Shown here: one piece after another, positions 35,206-45,600 of the stretch
Numbering within the stretch: the first letter of the stretch is position 1
How the letters are laid out: every line of letters starts with the position of its first letter
NCBI GenBank assembly: GCA_034008185.1
Contig: CM067082.1
Location: 124,559,988-124,623,987, forward strand
Reading direction: 5' to 3'
DNA length: 64,000 bases
From: Gorsachius magnificus
Taxonomy: Eukaryota > Chordata > Aves > Pelecaniformes > Ardeidae
Notes under the pieces: model-generated
What the model saw: the letters and a program-made list of their open reading frames with translations, nothing else
What the model was told of the DNA's origin: nothing
Database searches by the model: none
Program-made: the position numbers and the translations under genes

Positions 35206-38038
35206 CCAAGACATGGATATGCTTATTTCTGCACCTTCCTGTCTGCCAAAATTATTTACAAACTGAGTGCACATAGGCTTAAAAGGTTAACAAAGAAAGG
35301 GAAGCCAAAAGTGTTACCCTAGACTAATGCCAGGAAGCTGACTTTACCCTGGGGGTTGCCTACAGAGATGGAGGGGAGAGGGAGAGGGAAGCCCTCCAGC
35401 CTCTCATCCCTGTCCCCCAAAGCAACAGTATGGAGTATTTGCCCACTGTGAAGCACATCTTTATCCCTTCATTCCCTGTGTGAGCTCTGGACAGACAACA
35501 GTGGGGCAGCTGAGGCCACTCACTGTGCCAGAGTAAGGAGCTGCTGCCTATTATTTACCTTCTCTGCTCCTTTCCACCTTGTCTGCTGCCTGGCCGTGTC
35601 CAGGACAGAACACGCAAAAGGGTCTCGCCATTTCTGTGCAGCACCTAGGGCAGTATTCAGTTTGATGTCAAGGTGTGATCCACATTTTGGTGGATACACA
35701 GGAGACCTTTATCCATCCAGGTTATCCCTGCCCCATCCTCAGTGCTACCTGCACCGGGGTTTCTGCAAGGTTCTGCTAAATTGGTTTGCTGCTATTGCTT
35801 TGCAATTCCCCTAATTCTTGTAACTCTCCAAGTCCCATAATCACCTTGCAGACACCTCCTCCCCATTCAAAATAAGCCAAATGCTGCTGCATCCAACTTG
35901 CAACCAGTGGAACAAGATTTGCCTCAAGAAAATATTTGATTGTAACATTTATAAGACAAAGATACTTAAAACCAGCATGAATATTAAAATGAAAGGTTAG
36001 GTGGCTTGTATCTTAAATTTTCATAATAAGTAAAAGTGCATGATATCATAGAAAATTCACCCACATTAATCTGGTTGAGCTCTAGATAATAACTGGGTAT
36101 GCACAACCTGTCTATGTGGGCCCCCTAATCTTTAAGCAGATTCAATTGGTTATAATTAAAGGTTGCAACCAAAATACTAAAAAGAAAGATACAAACTGTC
36201 TATCCCCAAAAGAAGCTAGAGCACAGCAGTGTGAACTCCTGCTTATTTTACTGTGTATTTTCATTTGATAGCAAAGAAGAAATACATAGACTTGAGATTA
36301 ATTCTTAAATCTTAACTTATAAATTTGTAATTTGCCCTGTAGCCTATCAGGTCTTTTCCTGGTTTACAAGAATAAGATTATATTCTAATTTGATATGTGC
36401 AATATTATTATTTTATTATTCACATAGCAATCCTAGACATTTAGAAGAGTCTGATTTGCACGCAGGTTAAGCTGTTAAGCATTTACCATAAAGTTGAAGT
36501 GTGGGTTAATATTTTGGGCCATTCATTTGATGTGGTAGCCATAAATTATTGTTCATGTCTGTAGCTGTTATGATTCCAAGGAATAAAATTTTCCAGTTAG
36601 TTGAAAATAAAGTCAGCCAAATAAAAAGAGTAGTAATGATCTTCAATCTGAAAAAATAAGATTTCTTAAAGTTTTCTGAAGTGCAACTCAGTTTTTAATA
36701 TAAGTCTGAATAGTTTGCATGTTGAAGGAAAACAGTGAAGTCAAGATTAAATAAAAAATATATTCCTGTAGTATCTTAATACTCCAGGCAAATTTTCCTT
36801 CTTTTACTGTGTCACTTTTCCTTCTTTGAATGAATGAATTTCTTTGTTGTAAAAGATTTATACAAGCAGAAGGAAAATGATCCAAAACTACAATATTTGA
36901 AGGAGGGTTTGAAAGATTAAAATATTATTAAAGTTTAATCCAGAAAGATTAAAAATCTGCACATGTGTTGGAACCCATTAAAATCAAGCCTGTATGTGGG
37001 ATTGTAACTGATCCCACAGAGCAAACAAGAAAGTGTAATCTTCATACACACAAGTTTTACATGTGTTCAACGTAAAATATATTTACAGCTGAAGGTTATT
37101 TGAACTGTATGGTCTGTCTGTACTAGTAACCTTTTTCTACTATTGCAGTAAAAATCAAAAACTTTTCAAATAGAAATGTGGGATTAAATCCTGGCTCAAA
37201 TGAAGTCAACAATAAATTTCCATTAGCTACAACAGAAAGAAAGATTTTTATTTACACAGCATTAGCCTAGTAAACTATGCATTGCAATAACACCTTGCAT
37301 CTTCTTGTGTTAGGATTATGGAAGAATAATTGTGATAGTTACTAGCCATTTGGCAAATTGCTTCAGTACTTGAATCTTAGTGATAAGAAAGAAAAAAAGT
37401 CTAGAATATTTATTTATATATTACATACTCCAGTACTAGAAAGAGCCTTGTTTTGTGGCAGCATACGGATGTTTCTGGCAATGAGATCTGTCTTCCACAA
37501 GGACAGTTATCTCATTTGCTGTAGCATAAAGCTGACAATCTGGCATTGGGAAGGGAAGATCCTCTTTTGGTGGTTCACTTGCAGCTAGACCTTCCCGACA
37601 GTGACATAAACATACATAGCTGGTCTGATCAGGCTTACACAGTCCCACTTTTGTCTCTGTCGATGAGGAGCAGCTGAACCATCAGCTTGCACAAATGAAT
37701 GGCCATTAGTTCACCATTTCATCTCTTTTCGAAGGAGAATGTAGACTCTACCAGCATTTGGGTTTATTTTTTTTACTAGCCCATGGGAAGAAAAATGTTC
37801 ACAGCACATGTCCAAGAGGTAAACAGATGAGAGGGATGAGGAATCATATAAAACTTCAGCACTGTGATCAAATCCTGAATTAATAATGTGGAAATAACCA
37901 AGGCTTTCCAGAAGGAGCACAGCCTGAATATCTTTATTAGTGTGTGCCCCAGTGATGCACTACATGTATAAAGGAAAGGATTCAAATGTACAAATCCCTC
38001 CTGATGTTGATTTGCATTAAAGCTTTTGCTGTCATATT
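35206..38038. other. Unannotated A+T-rich sequence
   Basis: No gene was recognised. At about 37180-37225 GGGATTAAATCCTGGCTCAA followed by ATGAAGTCAAC resembles the old amniote repeat type containing AATCCTGGC and TGAAGTCAATGG. An octamer lies at 38010-38017. Confidence 0.5.
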
Positions 38039-38297
38039 TGTGCTGGTTTAGGCTGGGATAGAGTTAATTTTCTTCCTAGTAGCTAGTATGGGGCTACGGT
38101 TTGGATTTGTGCTGGAAACAGCGTTGATAACACAGGGATGTTTTTGTGACTGCTGAGCAGTGCTCACACAGAGTCAAGGCCTTTTCTGCTTCTCACCCCA
38201 CCCCACCAGCGAGGAGGCTGGGGGAGCACAAAAAGCTGGGAGGGGACATGGCTGGGACAGCTGACCCCAACTGACCAAGGAGATGTCCTACACCATA

Positions 38298-38305
38298 TGA
38301 CGTCA
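38298..38305. promoter_or_regulatory. CRE palindrome in LTR copy 2 U3
   Basis: TGACGTCA is the full cAMP-response element bound by CREB/ATF factors. It lies about 10 bp upstream of the TATA position of the LTR. The equivalent sites in copies 1 and 3 have lost the central CpG (GGATGTCA and TGACATCA). Confidence 0.6.
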
Positions 38306-38453
38306 TGCTCAGCAATAAAACTAATGGGAAGGTTGGCACGGGGGCCGCTGCTCAGGGACTGGCTGGACATCGGTCAGTTGGTGGTGAGCAATTGTTTTTA
38401 TTTGCATCACTTGTCTTTCTTGGGTTTTATTTCTCTCTCTTTGGGTATTAGAC

Positions 38454-38487
38454 ATGATGATGATGATGATGATTATTATTATTATTG
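38454..38487 (+). repeat. Compound (ATG)n(ATT)n microsatellite inside LTR copy 2
   Basis: A run of ATG trinucleotides changes to ATT trinucleotides just before the LTR poly(A) signal. Copy 1 has a related TTATTATTA tract in the same place (about 28188-28216), while copy 3 does not. Confidence 0.85.
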
Positions 38488-38711
38488 TTCTCTTATTAAA
38501 CTGTTCTTATCTCAACCCATGAGTTTTCTCACCTCTTCTGTTCTAATTCTCTTCCCCCCATCCCACTGGAAGGGAGTGAGCAAGCAGCTGTGTGGTGGCT
38601 AGTTGCTGGCTGGGGTTAAACCATGACAGTATTATCAAATTTCAACCCATGCTCTCTAGAAGACCTGTTTGTCTTGCCTCTCCTCTTGGTTCCCAGAAGC
38701 CTGACTGCTAT

Positions 38712-39110
38712 GAATCATAGAATCATAGAGTATCTCAAGCTGGAAGGGATCCATAAGGATCACCGACTCCAACTCCAACTACCTAACACTAAACCGTATG
38801 ACTAAGAGCATTGCCCAGGTGCTCCTTGAACTCTGACAGGCTTGGTGCAATGACCAGTTCCCTGGGGAGCCTGTTCTAGTGACTGACCACCATCTCAGTG
38901 AAAAACCTTTTCCTAATGTCCAACCTGAATTTCCCCTGACACAGCTTCATTCCATTCCCTCTTGTCCTATTGCTGGTCACCAGAGAGAGGAGATCAGCAC
39001 CTGTCCCTCCACTTCCCCCCTTGAGGACGTTGTAGACTGTGATGAGGTCACCCCTCAGCCTTCTCTTCTCCAAGATGAACAAGCCAAGTGGCCTCAGCCA
39101 CTCCTCGCAC
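38712..39110 (-). mobile_element. CR1 LINE 3' fragment
   Basis: GAATCATAGAATCATAGAG (two copies of the complemented 8-mer) opens a reversed CR1 3' end. It continues with CCTAATGTCCAACCTGAATT, TTGTCCTATTGCTGGTCACC and TCACCCCTCAGCCTTCTCTT. The minus-strand translation gives [19 protein letters not shown] and [17 protein letters not shown], the C-terminal end of CR1 ORF2. It is about 400 bp long, 5'-truncated, and lies 84 bp downstream of LTR copy 2. Confidence 0.95.
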
Positions 39111-42022
39111 CATTCTGTCTTGGGTGGGGACCCCGTTACCTAACCATATCCCACACCAGCTGCCTGGAACATGTGTGGATCATTCTCTAGGACCCTGTAG
39201 CAATTTGGATGCTGATATTCATTAAGATATGTGAGGTTACATTGCTCCTTCCCATCTTAATTAATCTCAATCTAGCAAAAAATGCTACACTTCAGCCCTC
39301 CTCCTTATTGCCCTCCCCCCCATCCCTTACTTAAAGACAAACGTAACTTTATTTCATTAAGAAAGGTAGAAAGGTTCTTGAAGAACTTTATTTGGGGTAA
39401 ATGCAGTTCAACAAGAGCTTGCCCACTTCTAATCAGGCAGTACAGAGTTTGCCTCCTTCTTGCATATACCAGCCAGTTCAGTTTAGTAATTCTTGTATAC
39501 ACCGCCACGGCACGGGGTTTATGGTCCTGTCCCTCCTCCTCCCCTGTTTCCATAAGGAAAGCTTCAAAACAATTTGTTGTTCTGTAGAGGCTGGAGGAAA
39601 GAGAAAAGAAAAAGGGAGAAGGAGACAGAGAGAAAAAGAGAAGTAGGAGTAGTGTTAGTCTTTGCACCTGTAGTCTTTAAGTTATCTCTGTTTTCATGAT
39701 TCCTGAAAGCTTACATTTTGTGAAGTTTTCATTTTATTTTAGATAACAGTCCCCAGGATGGCAAACCCAGTGAGTAAGGGAAAAAAATCATTCATGTACG
39801 ATAATAAATGGATTTCTGCCAATGACAGGTCATGATACAGAAAAAAAAAATCTGTGATGACCCTCTTTCCTCTGCTCTCATTTATCTCCTACTGGTGTCC
39901 ACTGATAGATTTCTGCTGTATGATTTATTGCAGAAAAACACCACCTAGAAATGGGCTTTTGATAAAATTGTTCAAGGATTCCTGGACAATAAATCCTAAT
40001 CTTTACACGCATGCTGCAAGATGTTTCACCTTTCTTACGCTATAAATAATATATGCCAAATGTGATAATAAATCCATACATCTAAGCACTATCTCTCTAG
40101 TTTAAGAAATAAAATTACAATATGTAAGCCTGATGTTAATAGCAGCTATATAATGCTGGGAATATTGATGGCAATATTTGTTTATTTGAGATCCAAATTT
40201 CCAGCACTGTGTTGTACTGAAATTTCATTGCTTTTATCAGCCTGGATGGTTATTTGGTGTAAGGAAATCTGTGATAAACACAACAGACACTAGCTGGCTT
40301 GAATCAACAAAGATGCTCCTGTAGGTCTGCCAAGAACCCTGCTGAGGAAATCAGCTGAAATGTTCAGGTCTAGTCTATGCAAAGACCTCTCTTCATAATT
40401 AATCATCTACAGTAGGAAGTGTCTGATAGCATCTGTCACCTCCCTCTGACCCTACAACTGTTACAGTGGGGTTAAATGTGCACAAGCCCAGCATTTAAAG
40501 CTCTCTACAAACCATAGACTCAAGGTCAGGATCTGGCTTAATTTTACTCAAGAACAGGAATGAAGTATAACTTCTGGCTAAAGCATATTCGCTATGGTAA
40601 TGGATCCAAGCCCAAAGCCTGACTTTAATTACTGAGTCCTGTATAAGCTATAAAATATTGCAAGCATCTTTCCCTTCATGCATCCAGACAAAGCAAGCAA
40701 GCCTTTATCTAGAATACAAAAACAGGCGAATCAACTATTTGCAGTCAGAACTGACCATTTGGGATGTGGAAAAGGAGAAACTGTATCAGAAAAAAATAAG
40801 AATAACTATGATTGTAAGAGGCAGAGGCAAAAGAAGAGTGAATGACAGAGAAAACAAAATAGCTCAGTGAAATATCCTACTCTTAACTATAGTTTCTATA
40901 GAGACAAAACCTATCTTTTTTTTGTTAAGAGTCTGATGCAGTCAATTTTGACAGATTTTTCTGGGTTATTTTTTGATAAAATTGAGCATTGCAATACTTG
41001 GCTGCTTTTTTATTGCCTGCCTACAGGAAATAAAGTATCTCCCATGCACCTGTTCAAAATAGAGAATGTTACCACAGTATTTTCCATACGTAATGACTTG
41101 TAGAGGATTTTCTGATAACATCTGTGAAAGAGGAATGTATTCTACCCAAGAAAACTGAGAGTGCTGAGTTTGGCCACTGAAACTTCCAAGACAATAATAC
41201 TGAAATACTGAAGGAAAAAAGAGTGGGGAAAACTGCAAGGTAAAAAATCCTTTAATTGGAAGGAGCCAAACCCACCTAAACAGTGTGTTTGATTTCAGCT
41301 GTGTCCTCTGATCTATACTGAAGGTCAAAGAAGGAAATGCCACAGAAGTTATGATTATGTGAAATGAAGTGAGAAAAAATGATTTAGCATAATAAACACT
41401 TCCCGCAACTACACAATGTTCTGCTCACTGAAATTGTCTCCCAGGTGTCTGTCTGTCTCCAGGACACATGGATAATCCCAGGTTGAAATGGCAGCGAGGC
41501 ATGTTATTCTTAGAAATGCATGACTAATGTTGGTTTATATGAAAGGAGACTCACCTCACGCCCCTAAAATACAGCAGAAACTTCTCCCTTCTGGTTTGCC
41601 AGAGTCAAAACATCAACTTTCCACCTTTGGTTCCTGGATTTGAATTTCAGTCAACCGTAAAAACCTATACGATTTTCTTGATAAATTCCTCTGTCCTCTC
41701 AAACACAAGACAGACTAAACTACTCCTACACTTGAACCATACCCTGAAGGGCACTTATTTCTCTACAGGCAACAACTCTAACCATTCTGAGAGGAAAAGC
41801 TTCTGACAAAGCATTATAGGCCATCAAACCTCTGCTGTCATTCTACTGCACTTGCAGTTCATGAAACTATTGAGCTCAATTTCTTGTTTTTACAGATGGA
41901 CCCCAGATCAACTCTGGGTTCAAATCTGTTTTCTCAGATCAGATATTCTGCCCTCCCCCGTGCCAGAATTCTTTAAAAAAAAAATGTTTTTGCACTTGCT
42001 TTCTGAGTACAGAATAAGACCG
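39111..42022. other. Unannotated sequence
   Basis: No gene was recognised. A polypurine tract (AGAGAAAAG, GGGAGAAGGAG) lies at about 39590-39645. This segment sits between two LTRs of the same family but shows no primer-binding site, gag, pol or env similarity. Confidence 0.55.
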
Positions 42023-42616
42023 TGTGTTGGTTTTAGCTGGGATAGAGTTAATTTTCTTCCTAGTAGCTAGTATGGGGCTATGGTTTGGATTTGTGCTGGA
42101 AACAGCGTTGATAACACAGGGATGTTTTAGGTACTGCTGAGCAGTGCTCACACAGAGTCAAGGCCTTTTCTGCTTCTCACCCTACCCCACCAGCAAGTGG
42201 GCTAGGGGTGCACAAGAAGCTGGGAGGGGGCACAGCCAGGACAGCTGACCCCAGCTGACCAAAGGGCTATTCCAGACCATATGACATCATGCTCAGTGTA
42301 TAAATCTGGGGGAAGAAGGAAGGGAAGACTGTTCAGAGTGATAGCATTTTGTCTCCCCAAGTCACTGTCACATGTGATGGAGCCCTGCTTTCCTGGGGAT
42401 GGCTGAACACCTGCCTGCCCATGGGAAGCAGTGAATGAATTCCTTGGTTTGCTTTGCTGGCGTGTGCAGCTTTTTTTTTGCCTATTAAACTGTCTTTATC
42501 TCAACCCACGAGTTTTCTCACTTTTTCTCTTCCTATTCTCTCCACCATCCTATTGTGGGGGGAGTGAGTGAGCAGCTGCATGGTGCTGAGTTGCCAGACG
42601 GGGTTAAACCATGACA
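42023..42616 (+). mobile_element. Solo LTR of an avian endogenous retrovirus, copy 3
   Basis: The element runs from TGTGTTGGTTTTAGCTGGGA to GGGGTTAAACCATGACA and is 594 bp long. Flanks GACCG (42018-42022) and GACCA (42617-42621) match at four of five positions, as in an aged 5-bp duplication. It has the clearest promoter layout of the three copies: TGACATCA (decayed CRE) at 42282-42289, TATAAA at 42299-42304 and ATTAAA at 42484-42489. This layout fixes the plus orientation. Its R/U5 part differs from copies 1 and 2, with GTGATGGAGCCCTGCTTTCC and GGGAAGCAGTGAATGAATTC in place of the GTGGTGAGCAATTG type. No retroviral genes flank it. Confidence 0.93.
42299..42304 (+). promoter_or_regulatory. 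TATA box of LTR copy 3
   Basis: TATAAA is preceded by CATGCTCAGTG and sits about 185 bp before the ATTAAA poly(A) signal. It marks the U3/R side of the LTR. The core is intact, but whether it is active cannot be judged. Confidence 0.6.
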
Positions 42617-45600
42617 GACCATTAATTTATTAGATGTCTTCTTACCTCTCCAGAAGGAGTTTCCTTACCCTTATTTTTTTCTGCTATTTGAGTAAATTTG
42701 TATCCATTTTCAAATAAAAACAAAAATTAAAAAGAAAATGGGTAGAGATGGCTGAGCACAAATTCAGAAAGAAAATGTTTTTTAATAAAATGAATTCTTC
42801 AAATTCAGAATAATATTTTGTATATTCTCCAAGAAAGCACATGTAAATCATACTATAAGGAGGCATAAGGCTGAGTAAAGTTGTCCACAACAAAAAGAAA
42901 TTCCTCTGAAATTCCAAGCTGAAAATTTTCTCAAGTCTATTGAAATGTATACATGTGAGAAGTGATCAATCTCCTTGCTTTGCTAGAAATCAGGTCATAT
43001 GGAAGCAAAGAAAATCCTTGTTGTCCTCCTTGCCTTGGGAGCTCCTTCATGAATGCACTCAGTGTTCTGACCTGAAAGTGCCAGAAAATCAGTACAGATG
43101 TGAGCAGAGCTGCTGTAACACCACATCCTTCAGCAGCAACACCCAGCTTGCCCAGTTCCCTTCACTTCAGCATCTCCATCCTGAAATATCTGTAGGTGTG
43201 CTTCAAGGACCAAGCAGCTGATACCTAGCACATCCCATTTCTGTGTGGAAGGTGGAAGGCCATATCTGCTTCATCGTCCCAGGGAACTGAGCCAACCTTG
43301 CTGTATTTTTAGTCTCCACATCTCCATGGATGGTAGAGAGATATTTAATCATTCTGGATCAGTCTATGGTTTGTTTTTAAATGCAAAGATGTTGTTAACA
43401 GATTAACAGATTTTTCTGCATGGATAGTACAGACACTCTTGGGCCTGCTCATAATAATATCTGGTTTTTGAAGAAGAAAAATAAAGCTTGAAGTTTTCTC
43501 TGGGTTTTTTAAGAAATTTCAGAAATCACTTGACAAATATCTACTACTTCACAAGATTTTAGCACACTGTTTTATAACTATAATTTTATTAATTCTTATA
43601 ACAGAAATTTCATGAAGATTTGCAGTTGGATAGCATGATAAATTTATCAAAGGACACAGTTTAAAACCTGAGTACTAAATATATCAAGAGGAAATTTATT
43701 CAAAGAATTTTTCCTATTTCAGTGATCAGTTCTGAGAGTTGTTAATAAATTGTACACCCACATAGGCATAAGCTCATCAGAAGTAAATACTGCCTTGTAT
43801 GACCACTGTAATTTTTTATTAAAATAGATTATGGATAAATTGAATTAATAATTAAAAATTGAAAACATCTCTTTCCTACTCTTCACCAGAATGGGCTACT
43901 ATAGGAATTTTATTTAAAATACCTTTGGCTTAAAAGTAGAGACAACCTTTCAAAGACAAAAAAAAAAAAAAGAACTGTTCAAAAAATTAATTTGTTTTCC
44001 ATTCTGCAGGTAAAAGCCAAGCAGTGAAGGATAGCAAAGAAAGGAAAAGAGCAAAAGGAAGAAACCTCTGCTGTCGATGTCTGGTTCAAACACTGGCTCA
44101 GGTACATCTGAGATAATTTATGGGAGAATAATGATCTGCATCAGGAATCTCAAGCTCAACCTGCCACATGACTGAGCTAGTTTCTGTAAAGAACCTAGCA
44201 AGCTGGCGCCACGGCAAATGAAGAAAATGAGTTTAATCACTTTACAAGCTTTCTGCTTGTGGTCTCTCTGGCTATATCTTAATGAAAAATAGGAAGCAAA
44301 TAGTCACGAAAAGGTATGCTGGGTGCCTCTGTAGTTGATGATTGCTGAGATTTGGGGGGAATTAGTGTACCTGAGGGGATGTCAGACAAATGACAACAAG
44401 GATGTTTTACAAGGAATACACTGGAAGTCTGGGGATCACAATGGGAAGGATGTGAAACCAGTTAAATGTCTGTCTCCTAGAAGGGAGCCAGGCAGCTCTG
44501 GGGATAACAAGTGGGTATGACAAGTGGGTAAGTACTGGAACTGGTAGAAAAGGCAGCTTCCGAAGCAAGGTGTTCACATGATCAGAAAAGATCTATCTGG
44601 CTGCACCTGCAATATTTCTAAATAATATTCTTCCCCAATCCCACTGGAGCTGTAGCCATTGATCTTCAAAACAGCAATGATCAAAAACACATCCAGCAAG
44701 ATATGTTTTAATGTTCCATGTGCTCTGAAACAACTTTGCAGACACAGCTATGCGATGATTCAGGTCAGGGTGAATCAGAACGGTGAGAAATCTTAGGGTT
44801 ACAACGGAGTTATAAAGAGAAGAAACATAATTTTGAAAAGGAATATGGATATTAATTTGGACCTACTTTGTGATATGGTTTTGAAAAAAAGGCATAGATT
44901 TGGAAAGGTTTTTGAAGTAGACATAAGCAGAGAAAGAACTAGATCCTTCTTTCATGCTCTCTTTCATACAAAGCTTAAAATTTAGGGAACAAAACTTTAA
45001 CAATAACCAATGTGCCTGTATCTTAATGAGTGCAAATATTAAATTAACAAGATTTTATTGTTTAACTTCTTGACTTCTTTAACTTCTTTGGCCTGTTAAC
45101 ACAAATGTGTGCTATCAGGAGCTTATTCATGCTAAGGCTCTCAGAGCCCAGAACTGGCCTTCCAAAAACTTGCAAACTGGAAGAGTCCTCATCAACTAGT
45201 AAGTCCAAGAAAGCTGCATCAGATTCAAGGTCAGCAATGGCTGACAAGAACCAAGGCTTTGTTCTTCCCAGAATGAATAAAAAGGCTACCTTCCCTATTT
45301 ATCCTGCTTTTTTCAAATGACCAGAATATTTTAATTCTCTAAACAAATACTAGAATTTTTTTTTTTAATAAAAATGAATAAGAAAAAAACAGGACAGAAA
45401 ATCTGCTACGTTGTGATTCCTTCATTGTCACAATATTGAGGCACAAACAGCTTTCATTTTTCATTAACATCCGCAGAAGAATAGAATACTTGAATGGCTG
45501 CATTGCTTCTGACACTGCAGCCTACACTGCATTGCATCAGCATTGATGGACACATTAAGACAGAGAGGAAAAACAAAGAGGCAGAACTAGATGGCTTAAT

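Larger units (their letters stand above)
38039..38628 (+). mobile_element. Solo LTR of an avian endogenous retrovirus, copy 2
   Basis: The element runs from TGTGCTGGTTTAGGCTGGGA to GGGGTTAAACCATGACA and is 590 bp long. The flanks ATATT (38034-38038) and GTATT (38629-38633) match at four of five positions, consistent with an aged 5-bp target-site duplication. U3 carries a perfect CRE palindrome TGACGTCA (38298-38305), followed by AATAAAA where the family has its TATA box. The poly(A) signal ATTAAA is at 38495-38500. The R/U5 part is of the same type as copy 1 (GTGGTGAGCAATTG followed by a trinucleotide-rich tract). There are no internal retroviral genes beside it. Confidence 0.93.

Noticed and set aside
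27815..38628. LTR copies 1 and 2 as the ends of one provirus
   Set aside because: Both are of the same R/U5 type, but copy 1 has an exact private target duplication (GTGGG on both sides). The 9.7 kb between them is non-retroviral and contains a CR1.
39305..39667. 120-codon minus-strand open frame with a serine/leucine/phenylalanine-rich start
   Set aside because: The N-terminal part is the complement of a polypurine low-complexity tract, not a signal peptide or domain.
40966..41343. 125-codon minus-strand open frame
   Set aside because: There is no recognisable domain, and the composition follows the T-rich complement of the region. No splice or promoter context is seen.
38039..42616. LTR copies 2 and 3 as the two ends of one provirus
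   Set aside because: They differ in the R/U5 segment, each has its own 5-bp flanking repeat, and the interval holds a CR1 and no primer-binding site or gag/pol/env similarity.
45062..45320. Overlapping open frames on both strands (plus frame serine/lysine-rich)
   Set aside because: Neither translation is recognisable. The two frames are antisense shadows of each other, and no poly(A) tail, splice context or domain supports either. A protein search would decide.
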